64,000 nt of DNA from Bacteroides eggerthii (GCF_025146565.1 NZ_CP102258.1:3876001-3940000), one strand, 5' to 3'; positions 34,646 through 43,952 are shown, counted from the first letter of the stretch. Translations and numbers: made by a program. Notes: generated from the letters alone by a model not told the origin.

Positions 34646-36919
34646 ATGGATATTTTTTCTAAAGAAATTATTATACCTATAACGGCAGCCATACTGGGCA
34701 TTGCCGTTCCCTTGTTAATTGGAGTTATTCAGCGGATAGACGATAAATATGAATCTACCCGCCTGATACAACTCTTTATGAACGAAAGAAGCACAAAGCA
34801 TTTTCTTGGCTTGCTCGCTATTACCATATTTTTACTGTTCTATCAATTGGTCGCTCCACCTAACTATTTTGATTTCGGAGTTCTTACAAAGTGCATAGAT
34901 TATTCTGCCATTATTCTCGCGACAATATTCTGTGTACTGCTAACATTCAGTATATTTATGATTTTCAGGCTTATCTATATTTATAATGTGCCTGAAAAAC
35001 TGCAAAAGCATCTAATCAAGAGGAACGATATTCCACGAAATACCAGAAAGGCATGGTTCGAACTTTTTATTGCCATGCTCAAACAGAACAACGTGGATGT
35101 ATTGCGCGATTGTTTTCAAGAATTGTATAATTGGACCATGTCTTTACGTGAAGGAAGACAATGGACGGTAATGGAATATCCGCCGGAGTTATACGAAGGC
35201 ATTATCTCTATCAATGAACAGCTGTGTATGCAACAAAAGGAGGCGGTTTCCATCAAAAACGGCAATGACATAGTCAATGTAATGCTTGATGGAGTGCAGT
35301 TCACCATAATGCATCAGAATACCTACCGTACAATCTGGACTTGTTTGAACCAGCAATTGTTTTACAAACGCAGTGAATGGATTATCAAATATTGGAATGC
35401 AGCCAATTCTCTTCTGCTTCTTCACCTTGCAGATTTCCAACTTAATGAGCGCATATATGTCTCCTATACCCCATCTGGACAAGCTGTTGCCGATAGTAAA
35501 ATGGTTGAGCTAAGGCAAAAAGAGCGGAAAGAATTTAAGGAGTTCCATATCGCATTGGGGGGACTTTTGCTGTTTAGAAAGGAGCACGAACTTTTAAATC
35601 AAATATTGTATTACACTAATAGCCAACCACCTCATTATGTTCTGATTCCAGGATCGCTGGCTGAAATTATTCCACTGTATATGAACTTGCTCTCATTCAG
35701 CCCCGATTCAATGTACAAATACGAGCAAAAATATCCATTTTTTGGTCTTCAGGCTGGCGTACGCAACAATAGCATCATCAATGGCTGGATACAGAAATAC
35801 TTGTATATCCTAATGTTACGTCTGGCAACACTTAACCGCACCTATGTTTACGAGGATTTTTATTCACTGCCGGCTCTTCCTGAATCCTTGTCCGAAAAGA
35901 ACGAATGGCTGGAAAATGTTCCTATTATCCTGAAACAGATTGAGCAGAATTCCATTCCATTGGAAGACATCACAACAATACTGCCATTGGATCAGTCGCG
36001 CATATACAGGGCTAAACATAAGCTGAAGAATGCACTGGAGTCCCTTTCCAATTCGCTTACTTCAGCAATACAACATCAAAAAGTTACTCAACAGCTGTCT
36101 GAAGATGAAATTCAGGATTTTTACCAAATAGCATCAGATAGTATTGGCAGAGAAATGAAGTGGATTACAGAAGTATCTGTCATAACTGATGATGAGTACA
36201 AAAGCTGTAACAAGTTCAATTGTGTCGGAAGAATACGTCAGCTGATGCCGGCAGAGGCATTCTGTACGGATAAAACAATAGGATATGTCAATTTTAAGGA
36301 GTCTTTCAGTGCTGCTACACTATACTCTTTCAAAAACTGCTGGCTCCGAAGCTTCCAGTATCAGCCTAAAAGTGAATATAGGGTTTTTCCGGAAAATCTT
36401 GACAAAGTCTTCCAGACTTTAAGATTGACCGACAAACAGATAATCATCGGATTCCACTTCAACTGGTACAATGCTTATCCTCAGAATTTACGGAAGGAAA
36501 ACGAGTATAAGTTCAAATCCCCTGACAACAGATTGTTGTATAGTCTGCCTGGAGATCATACAGTCGAATTTACAAATACTGTGATTATTCTCAACAAGTC
36601 AGACCTGCCCAAACTGAAATTACTTGATCCGCCTTCCACACTAAAGGACAAGTTTCATTTGAAATGTATCAATAAACAATACAAGTTATATGCCTCTGTA
36701 ATCAAATTATCCGAAAACGAACCTCTTCTGAATGAATATATCAGTTCGGGAGCATACTTGGAAAAAGAATTGAAACAGATGGCATTGGTTTGTACAGAGC
36801 TGGACGCACAGATACTATGGAAGCAGAAAATACCTGTTGTCATGATTAAGGTGCTCGACCGCTTTATTGACAGCGGCAATGAAAATCTTTCCGAAATCCG
36901 TCCGTTCAATGCCGACTGA
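34646..36919 (+). CDS. Unknown large protein with N-terminal membrane helices
   Basis: This 757-residue protein is not recognised. It has three N-terminal hydrophobic helices (about 7-25, 50-68 and 85-110) followed by some 640 residues that should be cytoplasmic and largely helical, with Tyr/Phe-rich stretches. No nucleotide-binding, nuclease or TIR motif is apparent. It lies 40 bp after the Rhs immunity gene and could be read from the same transcript. It also borders the ATPase/nuclease pair, so it may be cargo with a defence role or part of an older effector cassette; there is no direct evidence for either. Confidence 0.6.
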   Translation: MDIFSKEIIIPITAAILGIAVPLLIGVIQRIDDKYESTRLIQLFMNERSTKHFLGLLAITIFLLFYQLVAPPNYFDFGVLTKCIDYSAIILATIFCVLLTFSIFMIFRLIYIYNVPEKLQKHLIKRNDIPRNTRKAWFELFIAMLKQNNVDVLRDCFQELYNWTMSLREGRQWTVMEYPPELYEGIISINEQLCMQQKEAVSIKNGNDIVNVMLDGVQFTIMHQNTYRTIWTCLNQQLFYKRSEWIIKYWNAANSLLLLHLADFQLNERIYVSYTPSGQAVADSKMVELRQKERKEFKEFHIALGGLLLFRKEHELLNQILYYTNSQPPHYVLIPGSLAEIIPLYMNLLSFSPDSMYKYEQKYPFFGLQAGVRNNSIINGWIQKYLYILMLRLATLNRTYVYEDFYSLPALPESLSEKNEWLENVPIILKQIEQNSIPLEDITTILPLDQSRIYRAKHKLKNALESLSNSLTSAIQHQKVTQQLSEDEIQDFYQIASDSIGREMKWITEVSVITDDEYKSCNKFNCVGRIRQLMPAEAFCTDKTIGYVNFKESFSAATLYSFKNCWLRSFQYQPKSEYRVFPENLDKVFQTLRLTDKQIIIGFHFNWYNAYPQNLRKENEYKFKSPDNRLLYSLPGDHTVEFTNTVIILNKSDLPKLKLLDPPSTLKDKFHLKCINKQYKLYASVIKLSENEPLLNEYISSGAYLEKELKQMALVCTELDAQILWKQKIPVVMIKVLDRFIDSGNENLSEIRPFNAD

Positions 36920-37048
36920 TACATATTCGGATATCAGATTGACACTTCTGACTATTAGAAAGCCATCATAAAACATACAGGTTAAAATTTGGAAAAACAA
37001 AGAATTGGGAAGACCTCTATGTTCACAGCAAATGAAACACAACATTCA

Positions 37049-37080
37049 TTAGGTCGTCTCATTTAGAAACACTATCTTTG
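37049..37080 (+). promoter_or_regulatory. Predicted promoter for the ATPase/nuclease pair
   Basis: TTAG (37049-37052), a 20-nt spacer and TATCTTTG (37073-37080) match the Bacteroidetes consensus, exactly at -7 and three of four at -33. The start near 37087 is just before ATG 37104, so the pair forms its own transcription unit. Confidence 0.55.
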
Positions 37081-37103
37081 CCGTAAGTCTATAAAATAAC
37101 CAT

Positions 37104-38336
37104 ATGAGTAGAATCAAGATTAAAAACTTCGGTCCGTTGAAAGAAACAGCATCTGTAACGGACGGATGGATAGATATAAAGAAAGTAACCGTTTTTACGG
37201 GTAACCAGGGTAGCGGTAAAAGTACGGTTGCCAAACTGGTTTCCACCTTTACATGGATGGAGAAGGTCTTGACACGGGGTGATTTCAAGGAGAAAGAATT
37301 TACCGCCTCCAAGTTCAAGAACAAGTATTGCGGTTACCATCGTATTTCCAATTATTTCATAAAGGAACAGACTGAGATTTTCTACGAAGGGGATTCTTAC
37401 AAGTTTACCTACACGAAGCAAGGCGAACTTGTCATGGAAAAGAATGAGAATGCATTGGACAGCTATGCCCTTCCTCAAATCATGTATGTTCCTGCCGAAC
37501 GGAATTTCATCAGCATGGTCAACAAACCGGATCTGATTAAGGATTTGCCGGATGCCTTGCTAGGTTTTCTTACGGAATATGACAAAGCCAAACAACGCAT
37601 TAAGAGTAGTCTGGAACTGCCTATCAATCATGCTCAACTGGAATATAACAAACAAAATGACATTGTTTATGTCAAAGGTGAGGACTATAAGGTGAAGTTG
37701 ATGGAAGCGTCCAGCGGATTCCAATCCATCGTACCGCTTTATTTGGTTTCTTTACATTTGTCCGAATCTGTAAAAAGTCAGGCGAATAGTGCCCAGAAGA
37801 TGAGCAGCGATGAAGCGAAACGCTTCGAAGCGGAAGTTGCGAATATATGGAACACACCGAACCTTACAGACGAGCAACGGAGGATTGCCCTTTCAGCCGT
37901 TTCTGCCAGATTCAACAAATCGGCATTTGTCAACATTGTAGAAGAACCGGAACAAAACCTTTATCCGGAATCGCAATGGATGATAATGAAACAGTTGCTG
38001 GCTTTTAACAATGCTTTGGAAACAAACCGTTTGGTGGTTACAACACATAGCCCATACCTTATTAATAGCCTGACCGTCGCTGTCAAAGCCGGTATGCTGT
38101 TGACTGTAGATAATCTTTCCTGTGAGGTACAAGAAAGGATAAATGCTATTTATCCCATAGAAGCTGCCATACACCCTGACGAAATCGCTATTTACGAGTT
38201 CAACGAGATAGAAGGGACGGTAACAGTACTGGACACATATCATGGGCTTCCTTCCGATGAGAACTTCCTCAACAGGATGCTGGAGAGAACAAACGAAGAT
38301 TTTGCCGATTTATTGGAAATACAACAGGAATTATGA
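37104..38336 (+). CDS. AAA (ABC-like) ATPase of a probable defence pair
   Basis: This 410-residue protein belongs to the AAA_15/AAA_21 group of ABC/SMC-like ATPases without a coiled coil. It begins IKIKNFGPLKE, then Walker A (TGNQGSGKST, about 32-41), an ABC signature-like ASSGFQS (about 198-204), Walker B (FVNIVEEPEQNLYP, about 273-286) and the H-loop (VVTTHSPYLINSL, about 310-322). No TOPRIM domain is fused, unlike OLD nucleases. Such ATPases commonly pair with a nuclease in phage-defence modules. Its stop overlaps the next gene's start (ATGA). The target or trigger is unknown. Confidence 0.85.
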   Translation: MSRIKIKNFGPLKETASVTDGWIDIKKVTVFTGNQGSGKSTVAKLVSTFTWMEKVLTRGDFKEKEFTASKFKNKYCGYHRISNYFIKEQTEIFYEGDSYKFTYTKQGELVMEKNENALDSYALPQIMYVPAERNFISMVNKPDLIKDLPDALLGFLTEYDKAKQRIKSSLELPINHAQLEYNKQNDIVYVKGEDYKVKLMEASSGFQSIVPLYLVSLHLSESVKSQANSAQKMSSDEAKRFEAEVANIWNTPNLTDEQRRIALSAVSARFNKSAFVNIVEEPEQNLYPESQWMIMKQLLAFNNALETNRLVVTTHSPYLINSLTVAVKAGMLLTVDNLSCEVQERINAIYPIEAAIHPDEIAIYEFNEIEGTVTVLDTYHGLPSDENFLNRMLERTNEDFADLLEIQQEL

Positions 38337-38836
38337 TTGACTTCTTCCCGACACAACATATATCATCATCAAACAGACGCAAATTCGGTATATGCGACCG
38401 GCCGGCTCCTGCTGCTGAAAAAGCATATATTGCAGAAAAACAGGGTCAGGATTGGATTGCGGCGGTGGATAATTATCCTCAGGTAAAGGTGAATTTCGTA
38501 CCGGTTGACCATTGCATTGAACTGCGCAGGGCGGACGGGAGTATGGACAACCGCTGCGACGGCTGCCTGTTTTATAGAGATACGATCATATTTGTAGAGT
38601 TGAAGCAAAGAAAAGGCAAGGGTAATCAATGGATAAAAGACGGCGAACAGCAGTTGCGTTCTACCATTGGTTATTTTGAACAACAGGAAGAGGCACGGAA
38701 TTTTCCCATAAAAAAAGCCTACATAGCCAATAGTGAAAAACCTTTGTTCAGAACCGGTCAGGCAGTACGTATGGAACGCTTTTTCTCGGAAACAAACTAT
38801 ATACTGAGAATCGAGAACAGAATAAATATTGAATAA
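38333..38836 (+). CDS. Small PD-(D/E)XK-like nuclease candidate
   Basis: This 167-residue protein is translated in a 4-bp overlap with the ATPase gene. Residues about 70-105 have the order Asp (NRCDGCLFY), then EXK on a strand (IIFVELKQRKG), followed by GEQQLRSTIGYF. That is the PD-(D/E)XK nuclease arrangement of D...ExK plus a helix with Gln. The N-terminal CDRPAP segment is unusual. It probably supplies the nuclease activity to the ATPase. A known two-gene system of exactly this pairing is not recognised, so both activity and defence role are inferred. Confidence 0.7.
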   Translation: MIDFFPTQHISSSNRRKFGICDRPAPAAEKAYIAEKQGQDWIAAVDNYPQVKVNFVPVDHCIELRRADGSMDNRCDGCLFYRDTIIFVELKQRKGKGNQWIKDGEQQLRSTIGYFEQQEEARNFPIKKAYIANSEKPLFRTGQAVRMERFFSETNYILRIENRINIE

Positions 38837-38896
38837 TTGGTTGACCCTGCAGTGATTTTCGGCGAAAAACGGAACTCCGGTACGAAACTTGATGCC

Positions 38897-38904
38897 TACA
38901 TTTG
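38897..38904 (+). promoter_or_regulatory. Predicted -7 box before the 326-residue gene
   Basis: TACATTTG is an exact TAnnTTTG match 40 nt upstream of ATG 38944. No clear -33 TTTG is seen. It suggests that the next gene can be transcribed separately from the ATPase/nuclease pair. Confidence 0.4.
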
Positions 38905-38943
38905 CACTGTTAACAAAATGTTTCACTTAAAACCTGTTGATTT

Positions 38944-39924
38944 ATGGACTATATCCAAAAGATTAAGTTGCTGAACGAGTTGATGCTCAATGCAACACCG
39001 CAAAATGTAGATTTCACACCGCAAAACGGCAATTATTGTGTGGCACTGATAGCTACGCGGCCTGTTCACACTTGGGGATACCAAAAGCGTAACTTCAAGA
39101 TTAAGGGACGGTTGGAAGAAGGCAAGACGGTCTCTGCCGATTTGATAGCGGAAAATGAAATGCTTTTTGGTGTGGAAAACCTGCCTTACGTGGCCCACGA
39201 GGGTGACCGTACCCCTATCTTCAAGATAATTCGTGCTTCCATTTTCTGTGCATATGCGGGGTTGCAGCTTACAGACCTGCATCTGGGGATGCGGAAGATT
39301 GCCTGGTCAGATTATCCTTTCAAGAGACCGGATAAGGAAGAACAGGCAAAAGCGGAAATCAGATTTATGAAACGTCTGGCATCGGTAATGACTGTTCCGG
39401 ATCATTGTGTGGTAGGACGTTCTGTGGTAACCCATCTCACTTCCACCCGTTTGCGGGATGTTATGCTGTACAACAAGGAGTACGAACCGTCCTTATATGG
39501 AAAGATAAAGGATTCAATAGAATCCTTATCTCCCTTTATTCCGGCAAAGGACCATGCCGATAATGTGGTTCCCGATGTATTTGTTTCGCAACAGGATTGG
39601 GAAAATCCTCGTGACACTTATGAACATCAGGTTATCATACTCAATGCCAAAAGCAAAAAGAAAGAACAGTTCTGGTGGGATTACCTGAAACTCAATATTT
39701 TCCTAAGCGATTTGGAGTATTATTTCGGCTACTATATTTTGATGAACCGTTGGCAGATTCCGATGATTCAGAGGTGGATTGCCGAGTATCGCGAAAAAGG
39801 TTTCTTCGAGTCCCAGCGTGCGAAGGATTATCTTCTGTTCTATTTGAAAGCCGGAGAAAAGACACCGGTTCGTGTTTTAAACTCACAGGGGGTGCAGGTT
39901 AAGATGAAGATGCCTTCAAGATAA
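38944..39924 (+). CDS. Unknown cytoplasmic protein
   Basis: This 326-residue protein is not recognised. It is soluble with no signal peptide. Visible segments are a beta-rich start (NYCVALIATRPVHTWGYQKRNFKIKGRL), a central helical part (QAKAEIRFMKRLASVM) and a C-terminal stretch rich in aromatic residues (EQFWWDYLKLNIFLSDLEYYFGYYILMNRWQIPMIQRW). Composition is core-like, not AT-rich. It lies 107 bp after the nuclease-like gene and ends about 200 bp before the insertion sequence. It may belong to the ATPase module or to ICE cargo. Confidence 0.6.
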   Translation: MDYIQKIKLLNELMLNATPQNVDFTPQNGNYCVALIATRPVHTWGYQKRNFKIKGRLEEGKTVSADLIAENEMLFGVENLPYVAHEGDRTPIFKIIRASIFCAYAGLQLTDLHLGMRKIAWSDYPFKRPDKEEQAKAEIRFMKRLASVMTVPDHCVVGRSVVTHLTSTRLRDVMLYNKEYEPSLYGKIKDSIESLSPFIPAKDHADNVVPDVFVSQQDWENPRDTYEHQVIILNAKSKKKEQFWWDYLKLNIFLSDLEYYFGYYILMNRWQIPMIQRWIAEYREKGFFESQRAKDYLLFYLKAGEKTPVRVLNSQGVQVKMKMPSR

Positions 39925-40003
39925 GCCGGTAACATAATGTTTCTCATAGGGAAAAGCGGATTATGTATATTTCATAGGGACATTCATTAAATATTACAAA
40001 ATC

Positions 40004-40050
40004 AGCCAACTAATTCATACACAAATTATTGCGAATTAGTTGGCTTTTTT
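40004..40050 (+). terminator. Strong rho-independent terminator
   Basis: A perfect 13-bp stem (agccaactaattc 40004-40016 with gaattagttggct 40033-40045) with a 16-nt loop is followed by six T residues. It lies 80 bp after the unknown gene and shields the transposase from read-through. Confidence 0.75.
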
Positions 40051-40063
40051 GTATCTTTAGGTA

Positions 40064-40102
40064 TTCCCCCGAAAATAAGGTTTGACGGCCAAAACGGGGG
40101 AA
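40064..40102 (+). promoter_or_regulatory. Hairpin in the transposase leader
   Basis: Perfect 8-bp arms (ttcccccg 40064-40071 and cgggggaa 40095-40102) end 20 bp before the transposase ATG. Such leader hairpins in insertion sequences often block translation from transcripts that enter from outside. Confidence 0.4.
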
Positions 40103-40121
40103 ATATCCAAACTAATAAGAT

Positions 40122-41480
40122 ATGGCAAAGATAGTGAATATTTCAGAAATTCACCCTACTTTGGGTTTTACAGAATTTGATATTCTGGAAAAATACCGCA
40201 AGAGTTTTAATGAGAGTGAGCTTGGCAAGCTTCATTCAGTCTTTCCGTTTGAATGTATGGCAAAAGCCGCAGGCCTGTCGGCCCGGCGCCTGGGACGCAG
40301 GAACAGATTCAGTCCTTCCGCAAAGATCGCCCTTATGGTCCTGAAGGCATACACCGGATTCTCCGACAGGCAACTGGTGGAACATCTGAACGGGAACATA
40401 CACTACCAGATTTTCTGTGGAATTATGATTCCCCCGTCCCTTCCCATAACCAACTTCAAGATAATCAGTGCCATCCGTAATGAGATAGCATCCCGCCTTG
40501 ACATTGATTCTTTCCAGGAGCTCCTGGCTTCACACTGGAAACCTTATCTTGATAACCTTCACGTCTGCATGACCGATGCCACATGCTATGAAAGCCACAT
40601 GCGTTTTCCTACGGACATGAAACTCCTTTGGGAAAGCCTCGAATGGCTCTACAGGCATATATGCCGGCATTGCAGGGAGCTGGGCATAAGGCGTCCGCGC
40701 AACAAATACAGGAATGTGGCGGAATCCTATCTGTCCTACTGCAAGAAAAGAAAGAGGAGAGCTTCAAGGACAAGAATGCTTAAGCGCCGTATGATCAAGC
40801 TTCTTGAAAAGCTCCTCAGTCAAAGGGATGGGATCCATAGCGAGTACGGTGCTTTACTCCGATATACCCAGGATTATCATAAGCGTCTTTCCATCATCAG
40901 AAAGGTGCTTGTACAAGAAAAGGAAATGTTTGAAGGGCGGAAAGTCAGTGACCGCATCGTCAGCATTGACCGTCATTATGTACGTCCCATCGTCAGAGGC
41001 AAGGAAACCAAGTCCGTCGAGTTTGGTGCAAAGGTCAATAATATACAGATAGACGGCATATCGTTCATAGAACACCTCTCGTTCAAGGCATTCAATGAGG
41101 GTATACGCTTGAAGGACTGTATCCGTATGCAGCAGAAGCTTATGAATGTAAGGGTAAGATGTGTGGCTGCCGATTCCATATATGCCAATAATGCCAACAG
41201 AAAGTTCTGTACAAAATATGGGATATCCACATCCTTTGTGCGCAAGGGAAGGGCGGCCAAAGATGAGCCTTTGAGGAAGGTGCTTAGAAGCGAACTCTCA
41301 AAAGAAAGGGCAACACGGCTTGAAGGAAGCTTCGGCACTCAAAAGCAACATTACTCGCTCTCAAGGATAAAGGCCGGAAACAGGAAGACGGAAATACTGT
41401 GGATTTTCTTTGGAATACATACGGCAAATGCCATACTGATGATAGAAAAAATCAGAAACAAAACAGCTAAAGCAGCATGA
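40122..41480 (+). mobile_element. IS5-superfamily-like insertion sequence transposase
   Basis: This 452-residue DDE transposase has an N-terminal DUF772-like domain (about 45-110, FSPSAKIALMVLKAYTGFSDRQLVEHL) and acidic residues in CMTDATCYESH (first D), CVAADSIYANN (second D) and RLEGSFGTQKQHYS (E). The domain layout resembles IS5/IS1182-type elements; I cannot settle the family without a search. The frame is intact. I did not find convincing terminal inverted repeats or a target duplication, so the exact ends of the insertion are open. Confidence 0.75.
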
Positions 41481-41585
41481 TATGATTTTACTCACAGAAT
41501 CAGAAGAGGTCATCAGACTTCTTCCGGAACGTCATGTCCTGTCGGATAGAATTATGTGAGAAAGCACGGAAAAATGGCAATAAGA

Positions 41586-41636
41586 ATGGCATATGAAGTG
41601 GTCATGCCCTATCATCTTCATATGCCATCTTATTTT
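41586..41636 (+). terminator. Rho-independent terminator after the IS
   Basis: A perfect 13-bp stem (atggcatatgaag 41586-41598 with cttcatatgccat 41616-41628) is followed by cttatttttt. It should end transposase transcripts before the tetR region. Confidence 0.7.
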
Positions 41637-41706
41637 TTAGAGACATTTACTGAATATCCCTTCATAGGCATTTCTTTGCCGATAGAATGCATAATTGGCC
41701 TTTCCC

Positions 41707-41737
41707 TTTGTTTTTATGGTATATATTTATACTTTTG
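41707..41737 (+). promoter_or_regulatory. Consensus promoter upstream of the first tetR
   Basis: TTTG (41707-41710), 19 nt, TACTTTTG (41730-41737): both boxes match exactly. The start near 41744 falls on a palindrome, and the leader to tetR would be about 360 nt, long enough for a small RNA or leader control. Confidence 0.65.
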
Positions 41738-41743
41738 CCGTAA

Positions 41744-41771
41744 AAAATACCATCCGGTCGGTATTTTTTAG
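41744..41771. promoter_or_regulatory. Operator-like palindrome at the tetR-region promoter
   Basis: Imperfect 28-bp palindrome: ten outer bases of each arm pair (aaaaaatacc with ggtatttttt), and the right half contains ggtcggta, like the rteA-region operator. It sits on the predicted start site, where a bound repressor would block transcription. Confidence 0.5.
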
Positions 41772-41883
41772 GGATATGGCGGAACAGGGATAGAATCCGG
41801 TTGCCGGAAGATGGAATAACAAAGACATAGAGGAACATCTCTGTTTTGAAATTCCACTTTCTGTTTGGGTTCCTCTATGCCGA

Positions 41884-41905
41884 ACAAACCGACTAATCGG
41901 CTTAT
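41884..41905. promoter_or_regulatory. Second operator-like palindrome before tetR
   Basis: Arms around aaaccgac-ta-atcggctt match the core of the large palindrome at 44750-44789 (aaaccgac-tg-gtcggttt) with two changes. The shared core suggests the same TetR protein can bind both places. Confidence 0.5.
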
Positions 41906-42074
41906 TTGAAGACAAATATAAGCAAAAAATAATATATGTATAAGAAAAAAAAGAAAAAGGCATCGTTGGCATTTATTTCATAAACTGGTATGTATGGTCA
42001 TAAATGATTTAATGGTAATTGGGTAGGACATATTTAATTATACTAAAAATGAACGTGTTTTCACTCAAAAGACC

Positions 42075-42082
42075 TACTTTTG
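42075..42082 (+). promoter_or_regulatory. -7 box that decides the tetR start
   Basis: TACTTTTG is an exact match, and transcription would begin near 42089. An ATG at 42084 would then lie upstream of the transcript start, so the ATG at 42105 is the better translation start. No good -33 box is seen. Confidence 0.5.
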
Positions 42083-42104
42083 TATGATACTAAAAAACAA
42101 GGTT

Positions 42105-42725
42105 ATGAAAGGAGTAAAAGGCTCAGAAACAAAAAGATTAATCAGGGAAGCTGCATACAAACAGTTTCTGACAAAAGATTACAACACGGTTCCCCTGAAG
42201 GAGATAGAAAAAAGTCTGAATTTATCAAGAGGATGTATGTCATATCATTATCCAAGCAAGCAAGAACTGTTTATTGATGTGATTGATTTTTACATTTTTC
42301 ACAAACAAGATGCCAAAAATAAGTTCAAGGACATTTCTCACACCTCTCTGCTTGAATTTATTGATTATTACATAAAGAAGGTGGAGGAAACGATGAATGC
42401 AATGAGGATCTATCTCATAGAAAAAGAGAAGACCAATATTACACGTGCATATCTTAACTTGATTTTGCAGGCAGAATATTTCTATCCGGGATTTAACGAG
42501 GCTTTCAACGAAATAACAAATAAGGAGATTAAATTATGGGAAAGAATATTTGTGAAGGCTGTTGAAACAAAAGAAATAAGATCCGATGTTAATCCTTCTA
42601 CATTGGCTTTGACATTTCGAATCCTGCTGTTTGGAAAATGTTTTCAGGATGCATTGGTGAATGGATTGCGAATAGAAGAACTGAAAGTAGTTCTTTATAA
42701 TCAATATGAACTAATTAAAAATTGA
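42105..42725 (+). CDS. TetR-family regulator 1
   Basis: This 206-residue TetR-like repressor has an N-terminal HTH (about 4-55: TKRLIREAAYKQFLTKDYNTVPLKEIEKSLNLSRGCMSYHYPSKQELF), including the typical YHYPSKQEL end, and a helical ligand-binding domain (about 60-206). An earlier ATG at 42084 is unlikely because it overlaps the -7 box. It lies 4 bp before the KAS III gene, so both share a transcript. Operator-like palindromes upstream and at the rteA-like promoter are its candidate targets. The ligand may be a product of the adjoining KAS III enzyme; this is inference. Confidence 0.85.
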   Translation: MKGVKGSETKRLIREAAYKQFLTKDYNTVPLKEIEKSLNLSRGCMSYHYPSKQELFIDVIDFYIFHKQDAKNKFKDISHTSLLEFIDYYIKKVEETMNAMRIYLIEKEKTNITRAYLNLILQAEYFYPGFNEAFNEITNKEIKLWERIFVKAVETKEIRSDVNPSTLALTFRILLFGKCFQDALVNGLRIEELKVVLYNQYELIKN

Positions 42726-42729
42726 ACTA

Positions 42730-43869
42730 ATGAAGAAAGATGTTTTTATTACTGGGCTTGCAAGCTTCTTTCCGAACTCTCCTGTTTCCAATGATGAAAT
42801 GGAAGAGTTCTTGGGACTCATTTCTGGAAAACATTCCAAAGTGCAACGGATAGTTTTAAAGCAAAATGGAATTAAACGGCGATACTATGCCTTAAACAAA
42901 AATCAAGAAATCACACATACAAATGCAGAAATGGCGATGCTGGCTATACGTAAGTTGCTGGCATTGACCAATAAGAGCCAAAAGGACATTGAGTTGCTTG
43001 CTTGTGCTACTGCGACCCCTGATCAGATTCTGCCTTCTCATGCGTCTATGGTACATGGGCTTTGGGAAGAACCTGTTGAAATATTCTCTTCTGCTGGAGT
43101 TTGTCTGTCTTGTCTGCAAGCTCTGAAAATAGCTTATTTGAGCATAGCTGCATCAGAAAAACAGAATGCAATATGCAGCACATCTGAATTGGTGTCAGCA
43201 ATGCTTTTATCCAAAAACTTCGATATCGAATATGAAAGATGCTGCAATTTGGGCACCAATCCATATATGGCTTTGGAAAAGGACTTCCTGCGCTTTATGT
43301 TAAGCGATGGTGCGAGTTGTGCATTATTGGAAAATCATCCGGGAGAAAAGGGCGTATCTTTAAAGATTGAATGGATAGAAATGGATTCATATGCCAATGA
43401 AACCCCTACCTGTATGTTTGCCGGAGCTGTCCGGAGGGAGGACGGTGAACTGAAAAGCTGGAAATCTTTTGAAAGTCAGGAATTGGTCGATGAGTCCCTT
43501 ATGGTTATTAAACAGGACATTAAACTTTTAGGGACGAAGTTGATGCCGTTATGGATTAGACATATTAAATCATGTCTGAATAAACATGGCATGACTCCTG
43601 ACGATGTGGATTATGTAATACCTCACTCTTCGTCAATGGTTATTTATGGTAATCTCATTGAAGCGATGAAAAACGAGAGTTTTGAATTGTACAAACGAGA
43701 GTGGTTTACCAATCTTACCTGGGTGGGAAATATCGGATCGTCAGCAATACTGGCTGCCTTGGATGAGTTCTGTTCTACCCGTAAACTCAAATCCGGTGAA
43801 AAAATACTGCTGCTTGTCCCTGAAAGCGGACGCTTTTCTTATGGAACAGTGCTATTAAGTGTCGTATAA
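42730..43869 (+). CDS. Beta-ketoacyl synthase III (FabH-like)
   Basis: This 379-residue thiolase-fold enzyme has the KAS III triad: Cys125 (AGVCLSCLQAL), His299 (VIPHSSS) and Asn334 (WVGNIGSSA). Such enzymes condense an acyl-CoA with malonyl-ACP or another acyl acceptor. It is longer than housekeeping FabH (about 320 residues) and has an ITGLASFFPNSPVSNDEMEEFLG start like the KAS III proteins of secondary metabolism. It is between two TetR genes and before an RteA/RteB-like pair. A role in making a small signal molecule is inferred, since no ACP or other synthase is nearby. Confidence 0.85.
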   Translation: MKKDVFITGLASFFPNSPVSNDEMEEFLGLISGKHSKVQRIVLKQNGIKRRYYALNKNQEITHTNAEMAMLAIRKLLALTNKSQKDIELLACATATPDQILPSHASMVHGLWEEPVEIFSSAGVCLSCLQALKIAYLSIAASEKQNAICSTSELVSAMLLSKNFDIEYERCCNLGTNPYMALEKDFLRFMLSDGASCALLENHPGEKGVSLKIEWIEMDSYANETPTCMFAGAVRREDGELKSWKSFESQELVDESLMVIKQDIKLLGTKLMPLWIRHIKSCLNKHGMTPDDVDYVIPHSSSMVIYGNLIEAMKNESFELYKREWFTNLTWVGNIGSSAILAALDEFCSTRKLKSGEKILLLVPESGRFSYGTVLLSVV

Positions 43870-43870
43870 A

Positions 43871-43902
43871 TTTGGAAATAAACGATAAATAACGTATTTT
43901 TG
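43871..43902 (+). promoter_or_regulatory. Consensus promoter for the second tetR
   Basis: TTTG (43871-43874), 20 nt, TATTTTTG (43895-43902), both boxes exact. The start near 43909 leaves a structured leader of about 195 nt before ATG 44106. Confidence 0.7.
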
Positions 43903-43952
43903 CGCTGTTAAAACGACATAGTATAGTATCATATATCATCTTCCAAACGAAA

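Larger units (their letters stand above)
41481..42104. other. Regulatory region between IS and first tetR
   Basis: No gene is supported in these 620 bp. It holds a 13-bp-stem terminator (41586-41636), a full-consensus promoter (41707-41737) with a palindrome at its start site (41744-41771), an 11-bp-arm inverted repeat (catagaggaac 41826-41836 with gttcctctatg 41869-41879), a second operator-like palindrome (41884-41905) and a -7 box just before tetR (42075-42082). Confidence 0.6.

Noticed and set aside
37104..38836. Assignment of the ATPase pair to PARIS or Septu
   Set aside because: PARIS needs a DUF4435 partner and Septu an HNH partner; the small protein here shows an ELK motif and neither of these.
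40122..41480. Transposase gene as part of the ICE integration machinery
   Set aside because: It has DDE-type residues and its own terminators on both sides, and looks like an independent insertion; no tyrosine or serine integrase was found.
42730..43869. Housekeeping FabH of the host chromosome
   Set aside because: It is longer than FabH, lies between two TetR genes and beside ICE regulators, and no fatty-acid genes are near.
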